Origin: Saposhnikovia divaricata
Taxonomy: Eukaryota > Streptophyta > Magnoliopsida > Apiales > Apiaceae
Direction of reading: 5' to 3'
DNA: 64,000 nucleotides
Assembly (NCBI GenBank): GCA_036435485.1
Contig: CM071599.1
Location: forward strand, 6,474,803 to 6,538,802
A program made the position numbers and the translations under genes. Each line of letters begins with the position of its first letter. Positions within the stretch are counted from its first letter, which is position 1. Shown here one piece after another: positions 51,759-63,592 of this stretch. The notes under the pieces were generated by a model. That model had not been told where the DNA came from. It saw only the letters and a list, made by a program, of their open reading frames with translations, and did no database searches.

Positions 51759-54632
51759 ACCGAGTTTCGGTCATATCAGCTCCGATTCCGGTCCAAACTG
51801 CGTCAAATAAAATTTCGTTGAATTCCAATAACCCATAGGAACTAAATATGTAAAAATATCCACCAAATGGGCCGACTCGGTTTTTAACAATAACCCGTAT
51901 GCTAACACCTTTTTAGGATTATCTGAAAACCGAGTTTTGTTCATATTAGCTCCGATTCGGGTCCGAATTGCGTCAAATAAAATTTCATTGAATTCCAATA
52001 ACCCATAAGAACAAAATATGTAAAAATATCCATAAAATGGTTCGACTCGATTTTTAACAATATCCCGTGTACTAACCCCTTTGAGGATTATTCGAAAACC
52101 GAGTTTCAGTCATTTTAGCCCCGATTCAGGTCCGAACGGCACCAAATAAAATTTCACTGAATTCCAATAACCCATAGGAACAAAATATGTAAAAATATCC
52201 ACATAATGGTCCGACTTGATTTTTAACAATATCCCGTGTACTAACCTCTTTGAGAATTTTCCGAAAACCGAGTTTCGATCATATCAGCGCCGATTCCGGT
52301 CCAAACTGCGTCAAATAAAATTTCGTTGAATTCCAATAACCCATAGGAACAAAATATGTAAAAATATCCACAAAATGGTCCTACTCAATTTTTAACAATA
52401 TCCCGGTACTAACCCCTTTGAAGATTATCCAAAAACCGAGTTTTGACTATATCTGCTCCGATTCAGTTCCGAATTACGTCAAATAAAATTTCATTGAATT
52501 CCAATAACCCATAAGAACAAAATATGTAAAAATATCCAAAAAATGGTTCGACTCAATTTTTAACAATATCCCGTGTACTAACCCCTTTGAGGATTATTCG
52601 AAAACCGAGTTTCAGTCATTTCAGCCCCGATTCAGGTCCGAACTACACCAAATAAAATTTCACTGAATTCCAATAACCCATAGGAACAAAATATGTAAAA
52701 ATATCCACATAATGGTCCGACTTGATTTTTATCAATATCCCGTGTACTAACCCCTTTGAGAATTTACCGAAAACCGAGTTTCGATCATATCAGCTCCGAT
52801 TCTGGTCCAAACTGGGTCAAATAAAATTTCGTTGAATTCCAATAACCTATAGGAATAAAATATTTGAAAATATCCACAAAATGGTCCGACTCAATTTTTA
52901 ACAATATCCCGGTACTAACCCCTTTGAAGATTATCCAAAAACCGAGTTTTGACTATATGAGCTCCGATTCAGGTCCGAATTACGTCTAATAATTTTTCAT
53001 TGAATTCCAATAACCCATAGGAATAAAATATGTAAAAATATCCCTAAAATGGTCCGACTCGATTTTTAACAATATCCCGTGTACTAACCACTTTGAGGAT
53101 TATCCGAAAACCGAGTTTCGATCATAACAGCTCCGATTCAGGTTCGAACCGCGTCAAATAAAATTTTGTTGAATTTCAATAACCCATAGGAACAAAACAT
53201 GTAAAAATATCCACAAAATGGTCCGACTTGATTTTTAACAATATCCCGTGTACTAACCCCTTTGAGAATTTTCCGAATACCGAGTTTCGATCATATCAGC
53301 TTCGATTCCTGTCCAAACTGCGTCAAATAAAATTTCGTTGAATTCCAATAACACATAGGAACTAACTATGTAAAAATATCCACCAAATGGGCCGAATCGA
53401 TTTTTAACAATAACCCGTATGCTAACACCTTTTTAGGATTATCTGAAAACCGAGTTTCGTTCATATTAGCTCCGATTCGGGTCCAAATTGCGTCATATAA
53501 AATTTTATTGAATTCCAATAACCCATAAGAACAAAATATGTAAAAATATCAATAAAATGGTTCGACTCAATTTTTAACAATATCCCGTGTACTAACCCCT
53601 TTGAGGATTATTCGAAAATCGAGTTTTGACTATATCAGCTCCGATTCAGGTCCGAATTACGTAAAATAAAATTTCATTGAATTCCAATAACCCATAGGAA
53701 CAAAATATGTAAAAATATCCCTAAGATGGCCCGACTCGATTTTTAACAATATCCCGTGCACTAACCACTTTGAGGATTATCCGAAAACCGAGTTTCGATC
53801 ATAACAGCTCCGATTCAGGTTCGAACCGCGTCAAATAAAAATTTTTTGAATTTTAATAACCCATAGGAACAAAATATGTAAAAATATCCACAAAATGGTC
53901 CGACTTGATTTTTAACAATATCCCGTGTACTAACCCCTTTGAGAATTTTCCGAATACCGAGTTTCGATCATATCAGCTCCGATTCCTGTCCAAACTGCGT
54001 CAAATAAAATTTCGTTGAATTCCAATAACCCATAGGAACTAACTATGTAAAAATATCCACCAAATGGGCCGACTCGATTTTTAACAATAACTCGTATGCT
54101 AACACCTTTTTAGGATTATCTGAAAACCGAGTTTCGTTCATATTAGCTCCGATTCGGGTCCGAATTGCGTCATATAAAATTTCATTGAATTCCAATAACC
54201 CATAAGAACAAAATATTTAAAAATATCAATAAAATGGTTCGACTCGATTTTTAACAATATCCCGTGTACTAACCCCTTTGAGGATTATTCGAAAACGGAG
54301 TTTTGACTATATCAGCTCCGATTCAGGTCCGAATTACGTAAAATAAAATTTCATTGAATTCCAATAACCCATAGGAACAAAATATGTACAAATATCCCTA
54401 AGATGGTCCGACTCGATTTTTAACAATATCCCGTGTACTAACCACTTTGAGGATTATCCGAAAACCGAGTTTCGGTCATAACAGCTCCGATTCAGGTTCG
54501 AACCGCGTCAAATAAAACTTTGTTGAATTTCAATAACCCAAAGGAACAAAATATGTAAAAATATCCACAAAATGGTCCGACTTGATTTTTAACAATATCC
54601 CGTGTACTAACCCCTTTGAGAATTTTCTGAAA
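51759..54632 (+). repeat. 17-mer HOR unit (2,874 bp)
   Basis: Order as at 37,561. It has many private substitutions, for example ATCTGCTCCG near 52,453, ACGTCTAATAATT near 52,982, CAGCTTCGATTCC near 53,299 and AAACGGAGTTTTG near 54,294. It looks less homogenised than units at 12-32 kb. Confidence 0.9.
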
Positions 54633-57001
54633 ACCGAGTTTCGGTCATATCAGCTCCGATTCCGGTCCAAACTGCGTCAAATAAAATTTCGTTGAATTCC
54701 AATAACCCATAGGAACTAAATATGCAAAAATATCCACCAAATGGGCCGACTCGATTTTTAACAATAACCCGTATGCTAACACCTTTTTAGGATTATCTGA
54801 AAACCGAGTTTTGTTCATATTAGCTCCGATTCGGGTCCGAATTGCGTCAAATAAAATTTTATTGAATTCCAATAACCCATAAGAACAAAATATGTAAAAA
54901 TATCCATAAAATGGTTTGACTCAATTTTTAACAATATCCCGTGTACTAAACCCTTTGAGGATTATTCGAAAACCGAGTTTCAGTCATTTTAGCCCCGATT
55001 CAGGTCCGAACGGCACCAAATAAAATTTCACTGAATTCCAATAACCCATAGGAACAAAATATGTAAAAATATCCACAAAATGGTCCGACTTGATTTTTAA
55101 CAATATCCCGTGTACTAACCCCTTTGAGAATTTTCCGAAAACCGAGTTTCGGTCATATCAGCTCCGATTCCGGTCCAAACTGCGTCAAATAAAATTTCGT
55201 TGAATTCCAATAACCCATAGGAACTAAATATGTAAAAATATCCACCAAATGGGCCGACTCGATTTTTAACAATAACCCGTATGCTAACACCTTTTTAGGA
55301 TTATCTGAAAACCGAGTTTCGTCCATATTAGCTCCGATTCGGGTCCGAATTGCGTCAAATAAAATTTCATTGAATTCTAATAACCCATAAGAACAAAATA
55401 TGTAAAAATATCCACAAAATGGTCCGACTTGATTTTTAACAATATCCCGTGTACTAACCCCTTTGAGAATTTTCTGAAAACCGAGTTTCGGTCATATCAG
55501 GTCCGATTCCGGTCCAAACTGCGTCAAATAAAATTTCGTTGAATTCCAATAACCCATAGGAACTAAATATGTAAAAATATCCACCAAATGGGCCGACTCG
55601 ATTTTTAACAATAACCCGTATGCTAATACCTTTTTAGGATTATCTGAAAACCGAGTTTTGTTCATATTAGCTCCGATTCGGGTCCGAATTGCGTCAAATA
55701 AAATTTCATTGAATTCCAATAACCCATAAGAACAAAATATGTAAAAATATCCATAAAATGGTTCGACTCGATTTTTAACAATATCCCGTGTACTAACCCC
55801 TTTGAGGATTATTCGAAAACCGAGTTTCAGTCATTTTAGCCCCGATTCAGGTCCGAACGGCACCAAATAAAATTTCACTGAATTCCAATAACCCATAGGA
55901 ACAAAATATGTAAAAATATCCACAAAATGGTCCGACTTGATTTTTAACAATATCCCGTGTACTAACCCCTTTGAGAATTTTCCGAAAACCGAGTTTCGGT
56001 CATATCAGCTCCGATTCCGGTCCAAACTGCGTCAAATAAAATTTCGTTGAATTCCAATAACCCATAGGAACTAAATATGTAAAAATATCCACCAAATGGG
56101 CCGACTCGATTTTCAACAATAACCCGTATGCTAACACCTTTTTAGGATTATCTGAAAACCGAGTTTCGTCCATATTAGCTCCGATTCGGGTCCGAATTGC
56201 GTCAAATAAAATTTCATTGAATTCCAATAACCCATAAGAACAAAATATGTAAAAATATCCATAAAATGGTTCGACTCGATTTTTAACAATATCCCGTGTA
56301 CTAACCCCTTTGAGGATTATTCGAAAACCGAGTTTCAGTCATTTCAGCCCCGATTCAGGTCCGAACGGCACCAAATAAAATTTCACTAAATTCCAATAAC
56401 CCATAGGAACAAAATATGTAAAAATATCCACATAATGGTCCAACTTGATTTTTAACAATATCCCGTGTACTAACCCCTTTGAGAATTTTCCGAAAACCGA
56501 GTTTCGATCATATCAGCTCCGATTCCGGTCCAAGCTGCGTCAAATAAAATTTCGTTGAATTCCAATAACCCATAGGAACAAAATATGTAAAAATATCCAC
56601 AAAATGGTCCAACTCAATTTTTAACAATATCCCGGTACTAACCCCTTTGAAGATTATCCAAAAACCGAGTTTTGACTATATCAGCTCCGATTCAGTTCCG
56701 AATTACGTCAAATAAAATTTCATTGAATTCCAATAACCCATAGGAACAAAATATGTAAAAATATCCCTAAAATGGTCCGACTCGATTTTTAACAATATCC
56801 CGTGTACTAACCACTTTAAGGATTATCCGAAAACCGAGTTTCGATCATAACAGCTCCGATTCAGGTTCGAACCGCGTCAAATAAAATTTTGTTGAATTTT
56901 AATAACCCGTAGGAATAAAATATGTAAAAATATCCACAAAATGGTCCGACTTGATTTTTAACAATATCCCGTGTACTAACCCCTTCGAGAATTTTCCGAA
57001 A
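54633..57001 (+). repeat. Rearranged segment of P-Q-R blocks (14 monomers)
   Basis: The order is P Q R (54,633), P Q (55,141), P Q R (55,480), P Q R S T U (55,988). Tandem steps are 508, 339 and 508 bp. The Q at 55,311 and the Q at 56,158 have CGTCCATATTAG. The Q at 54,803 and 55,650 have TTGTTCATATTAG, so two sub-lineages alternate. No A-D tetramer is present. Confidence 0.85.
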
Positions 57002-59367
57002 ACCGAGTTTCGATCATATCAGCTCCGATTCCGGTCCGAACTTCGTCAAATAAAATTTCGTTGAATTCCAATAACCCATAGGAACTAAATATGTAAAAAT
57101 ATCCACCAAATGGGCCGACTCCATTTTTAACAATAACCCGTATGCTAACACCTTTTTAGGATTATCTGAAAACCGAGTTTCGATCATATCAGCTCCGATT
57201 CGGGTCCGAATTGCGTCAAATAAAATTTCATTGAATTCCAAAAACCCATAAGAACAAAATATGTAAAAATATCCATAAAATGGTTCGACTCGATTTTTAA
57301 CAATATCCCGTGTACTAACCCCTTTGAGGATTATTCGAAAACCGAGTTTTGACTATATCAGCTCCGATTCAGGTCCGAATTACGTAAAATAAAATTTCAT
57401 TGAATTCCAATAACCCATAGGAACAAAATATGTAAAAATATCCCTAAAATGGTCCGACTCGATTTTTAACAATATCCCGTATACTAACCACTTTGAAGAT
57501 TATCCGAAAACCGAGTTTCGGTCATAACAGCTCCGATTCAGGTTCGAACCGCGTCAAATAAAACTTTGTTGAATTTCAATAACCCATAGGAGCAAAATAT
57601 GTTAAAATATCCACATAATGGTCCGACTTGATTTTTAACAATATCCCGTGTACTAACCCCTTTGAGAATTTTCCGAAAACCGAGTTTCAGCCATATCAGC
57701 TCCGATTCCGGTCCAAACCGCGTCTAATAAAATTTCGTTGAATTCCAATAACCCATAGGAACAAAATATGTAAAAATATCCACAAAATGGTCCGACTCAA
57801 TTTTTAACAATATCCCGGTACTAACCCCTTTGCAGATTATCCAAAAACCGAGTTTTGACTATATCAGCTCCGATTCAGTTCCGAATTACGTCAAATAAAA
57901 TTTCATTGAATTCCAATAACCCATAGGAACAAAATATGTAAAAATATCCCTAAAATGGTCCGACTCGATTTTTAACAATATCCCGTGTACTAACCACTTT
58001 GAGGATTATCCGAAAACCGAGTTTCGGTCATAACAGCTCCGATTCAGGTTCGAACCGCGTCAAATAAAACTTTGTTGAATTTCAATAACCCATAGGAACA
58101 AAATATGTTAAAATATCCACATAATGGTCCGACTTGATTTTTAACAATATCCCGTGTACTAACCCCTTTGAGAATTTTCCGAAAACCGAGTTTCGGCCAT
58201 ATCAGCTCCGCTTCCGGTCCAAACCGCGTCTAATAAAATTTCGTTGAATTCCAATAACCCATAGGAACAAAATATGTAAAAATTTCCACAAAATGGTCCG
58301 ACTCAATTTTTAACAATATCCCGGTACTAACCCCTTTGAAGATTATCCAAAAACCGAGTTTTGACTATATCAGCTCCGATTCAGTTCCGAATTACGTCAA
58401 ATAAAATTTCATTGAATTCCAATAACCCATAGGAACAAAATATGTAAAAATATCCCTAAAATGGTCCGACTCGATTTTTAACAATATCCCGTGTACTAAC
58501 CACTTTTAGGATTATCCGAAAACCGAGTTTCGATCATAACAGCTCCGATTCAGGTTCGAACCGCGTCAAATAAATTTTTTTTGAATTTTAATAACCCATA
58601 GGAACAAAATATGTAAAAATATCCACAAAATGGTCCGACTTGATTTTTAACAATATCCCGTGTACTAACCCCTTTGAGAATTTTCCGAATACCGAGTTTC
58701 GATCATATCAGCTCCGATTCCGGTCCAAACTGCGTCAAATAAAATTTCGTTGAATTCCAATAACCCATAGGAACTAAATATGTAAAAATATCCACCAAAT
58801 GGGTCGACTCGATTTTTAACAATAACCCGTATGCTAACACCTTTTTAGGATTATCTAAAAACCGAGTTTCGTCTATATTAGCTCCGATTCGGGTCCGAAT
58901 TGCGTCAAATAAAATTTCATTGAATTCTAATAACCCATAAGAACAAAATATGTAAAAATATCCATAAAATGGTTCGACTCGATTTTTAACAATATCCCGT
59001 GTACTAACCCCTTTGAGGATTATTCGAAAACCGAGTTTCAGTCATTTCAGCCCCGATTCAGGTCCGAACGGCACCAAATAAAATTTCACTAAATTCCAAT
59101 AACCCATAGGAACAAAATATGTAAAAATATCCCTAAAATGGTCCGACTCGATTTTTAACAATATCCCGTGTACTAACCACTTTGAGGATTATCCGAAAAC
59201 CGAGTTTCGATCATAACAGCTCCGATTCAGGTTCGAACCGCGTCAAATAAAATTTTGTTGAATTTTAATAACCCGTAGGAACAAAATATGTAAAAATATC
59301 CACAAAATGGTCCGACTTGATTTTTAACAATATCCCGTGTACTAACCCCTTCGAGAATTTTCCGAAA
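57002..59367 (+). repeat. Non-standard 14-monomer unit (2,366 bp)
   Basis: The order is P Q C D' S T D' S T U A B R U. P has GACTCCATTTTT and Q has CGATCATATCAGC and CCAAAAACCC, as at the window's left edge. Despite 14 monomers, the order differs from the standard 14-mer. D' S T is duplicated in tandem. Confidence 0.82.
57510..58521 (+). repeat. Tandem duplication of D'-S-T (2 x 506 bp)
   Basis: The copies begin at 57,510 and 58,016. Both share AATATGTTAAAATATCC (57,597 and 58,104) and CCGCGTCTAATAAAA, which recur once more at 59.97-60.1 kb in the next unit. The S monomers have CAGCCATATC and CGGCCATATC respectively. Confidence 0.85.
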
Positions 59368-62300
59368 ACCGAGTTTCGATCATATCAGCTCCGATTCCGG
59401 TCCGAACTTCGTCAAATAAAATTTCGTTGAATTCCAATAACCCATAGGAACTAAATATGTAAAAATATCCACCAAATGGGCCGACTCCATTTTTAACAAT
59501 AACCCGTATGCTAACACCTTTTTAGGATTATCTGAAAACCGAGTTTCGATCATATCAGCTCCGATTCGGGTCCGAATTGCGTCAAATAAAATTTCATTGA
59601 ATTCCAAAAACCCATAAGAACAAAATATGTAAAAATATCCATAAAATGGTTCGACTCGATTTTTAACAATATCCCGTGTACTAACCCCTTTGAGGATTAT
59701 TCGAAAACCGAGTTTTGACTATATCAGCTCCGATTCAGGTCCGAATTACGTAAAATAAAATTTCATTGAATTCCAATAACCCATAGGAACAAAATATGTA
59801 AAAATTTCCCTAAAATGGTCCGACTCGATTTTTAACAATATCCCGTGTACTAACCACTTTGAGGATTATCCGAAAACCGAGTTTCGGTCATAACAGCTCC
59901 GATTCAGGTTCGAACCGCGTCAAATAAAACTTTGTTGAATTTCAATAACCCATAGGAACAAAATATGTTAAAATATCCACATAATGGTCCGACTTGATTT
60001 TTAACAATATCCCGTGTACTAACCCCTTTGAGAATTTTCCGAAAACTGAGTTTCGGCCATATCAACTCCGATTCCGGTCCAAACCGCGTCTAATAAAATT
60101 TCGTTGAATTCCAATAACCCATAGGAACAAAATATGTAAAAATATCCACAAAATGGTCCGACTCAATTTTTAACAATATCCCAGTACTAACCCCTTTGAA
60201 GATTATCCAAAAACCGAGTTTTGACTATATCAGCTCCGATTCAGTTCCGAATTACGTCAAATAAAATTTCATTGAATTCCAATAACCCATAGGAACAAAA
60301 TATGTAAAAATATCCCTAAAATGGTCCGACTCGATTTTTAACAATATCCCGTGTACTAACCACTTTGAGGATTATCCGTAAACCGAGTTTCGATCATAAC
60401 AGCTCCGATTCAGGTTCGAACCGCGTCAAATAAATTTTTTTTGAATTTTAATAACCCATAGGAACAAAATATGTAAAAATATCCACAAAATGGTCCGACT
60501 TGATTTTTAACAATATCCCGTGTACTAACCCCTTTGAGAATTTTCCGAATACCGAGTTTCGATCATATCAGCTCCGATTCCGGTCCAAACTGCGTCAAAT
60601 AAAATTTCGTTGAATTCCAATAACCCATAGGAACTAAATATGTAAAAATATCCACCAAATGGGTCAACTCGATTTTTAACAATAACCCGTATGCTAACAC
60701 CTTTTTAGGATTATCTGAAAACCGAGTTTCGTCCATATTAGCTCCGATTCGGGTCCGAATTGCGTCAAATAAAATTTCATTGAATTCTAATAACCCATAA
60801 GAACAAAATATGTAAAAATATCCATAAAATGGTTCGACTCGATTTTTAACAATATCCCGTGTACTAACCCCTTTGAGGATTATTCGAAAACCGAGTTTCA
60901 GTCATTTCAGCCCCGATTCAGGTCCGAACGGCACCAAATAAAATTTCACTAAATTCCAATAACCCATAGGAACAAAATATGTAAAAATATCCACATAATG
61001 GTCCGACTTGATTTTTAACAATATCCCGTGTACTAACCCCTTTGAGAATTTTCCGAAAACCGAGTTTCGATCATATCAGCTCCGATTCCGGTCCAAGCTG
61101 CGTCAAATAAAATTTCGTTGAATTCCAATAACCCATAGGAACAAAATATGTAAAAATATCCACAAAATGGTCCAACTCAATTTTTAACAATATCCCGGTA
61201 CTAACCCCTTTGAAGATTATCCAAAAACCGAGTTTTGACTATATCAGCTCCGATTCAGTTCCGAATTACGTCAAATAAAATTTCATTGAATTCCAATAAC
61301 CCATAGGAACAAAATATGTAAAAATATCCCTAAAATGGTCCGACTCGATTTTTAACAATATCCCGTGTACTAACCACTTTTAGGATTATCCGAAAACCAA
61401 GTTTCGATCATAACAGCTCCGATTCAGGTTCGAACCGCGTCAAATAAAATTTTGTTGAATTTTAATAACCCGTAGGAACAAAATATGTAAAAATATCCAC
61501 AAAATGGTCCGACTTGATTTTTAACAATATCCCGTGTACTAACCCCTTTGAGGATTATTCGAAAACCGAATTTCAGTCATTTCAGCCCCGATTCAGGTCC
61601 GAACTGCACCAAATAAAATTTCACTGAATTCCAATAACCCATAGGAACAAAATATGTAAAAATATCCACATAATGGTCCGACTTGATTTTTAACAATATC
61701 CCGTGTACTAACCCCTTTGAGAATTTACCGAAAACCGAGTTTCGATCATATCAGCTCCGATTCTGGTCCAAACTGGGTCAAATAAAATTTCGTTGAATTC
61801 CAATAACCTATAGGAATAAAATATTTGAAAATATCCACAAAATGGTCCGACTCAATTTTTAACAATATCCCGGTACTAACCCCTTTGAAGATTATCCAAA
61901 AACCGAGTTTTGACTATATCAGCTCCGATTCAGGTCCGAATTACGTCAAATAATTTTTCATTGAATTCCAATAACCCATAGGAATAAAATATCTAAAAAT
62001 ATCCCTAAAATGGTCCGACTCGATTTTTAACAATATCCCGTGTACTAACCACTTTGAGGATTATCCGAAAACCGAGTTTCGATCATAACAGCTCCGATTC
62101 AGGTTCGAACCGCGTTAAATAAAATTTTGTTGAATTTCAATAACCCATAGGAACAAAACATGTAAAAATATCCACAAAATGGTCCGACTTGATTTTTAAC
62201 AATATCCCGTGTACTAACCCCTTTGAGAATTTTCCGAATACCGAGTTTCGATCATATCAGCTCCGATTCCTGTCCAAACTGCGTCAAATAAAATTTCGTT

Positions 62301-63592
62301 GAATTCCAATAACACATAGGAACTAACTATGTAAAAATATCCACCAAATGGGCCGACTCGATTTTTAACAATAACCCGTAGGCTAACACCTTTTTAGGAT
62401 TATCTGAAAACTGAGTTTCGTTCATATTAGCTCCGATTCGGGTCCGAATTGCGTCATATAAAATTTCATTGAATTCCAATAACCCATAAGAACAAAATAT
62501 GTAAAAATATCAATAAAATGGTTCGACTCGATTTTTAACAATATCCCGTGTACTAACCCCTTTGAGGATTATTCGAAAACCGAGTTTTGACTATATCAGC
62601 TCCGATTCAGGTCCGAATAACGTAAAATAAATTTCATTGAATTCCAATAACCCATAGGAACAAAATATGTAAAAATATCCCTAAGATGGCCCGACTCGAT
62701 TTTTAACAATATCCCGTGTACAAACCACTTTGAGGATTATCCGAAAACCGAGTTTCGATCATAACATCTCCGATTCAGGTTCGAACCGCGTCAAATAAAT
62801 TTTTTTTGAATTTTAATAACCCATAGGAACAAAATATGTAAAAATATCCACAAAATGGTCCGACTTGATTTTTAACAATATCCCGTGTACTAACCCCTTT
62901 GAGAATTTTCCGAATACCGAGTTTCGATCATATCAGCTCCGATTCCTGTCCAAATTGCGTCAAATAAAATTTCGTTGAATTCCAATAACCCATAGGAACT
63001 AACTATGTAAAAATATCCACCAAATGGGCCGACTCGATTTTTAACAATAACCCGTATGCTAACACCTTTTTAGGATTATCTGAAAACCGAGTTTCGTTCA
63101 TATTAGCTCCGATTCGGGTCCGAATTGCGTCATAGAAAATTTCATTGAATTCCAATAACCCATAAGAACAAAATATTTAAAAATATCAATAAAATGGTTC
63201 GACTCGATTTTTAACAATATCCCGTGTACTAACCCTTTTAAGGATTATTCGAAAACCGAGTTTTGACTATATCAGCTCCGATTCAGGTCCGAATTACGTA
63301 AAATAAAATTTCATTGAATTCCAATAACCCATAGGAACAAAATATGTAAAAATATCCCTAAGATGGACCGACTCGATTTTTAACAATATCCCGTGTACTA
63401 ACCACTTTGAGAATTATCCGAAAATCGAGTTTCGGTCATAACAGCTCCGATTCAGGTTCGAACCGCGTCAAATAAAACTTTGTTGAATTTCAATAACCCA
63501 TAGGAACAAAATATGTAAAAATATCCACAAAATGGTCCGACTTGATTTTTAACAATATCCCGTGTACTAACCCCTTTGAGAATTTTCCGAAA
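59368..63592 (+). repeat. 25-monomer composite unit (4,225 bp) containing a subfamily junction
   Basis: The order is P Q C D' S T U A B R S T U, then R' S' T' U A B C D A' B' C' D'. The first 13 monomers belong to the older 55-60 kb subfamily. From 61,565 the 17-mer subfamily resumes mid-unit. The change lies inside a stretch common to both, about 61,519-61,556. Confidence 0.85.
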
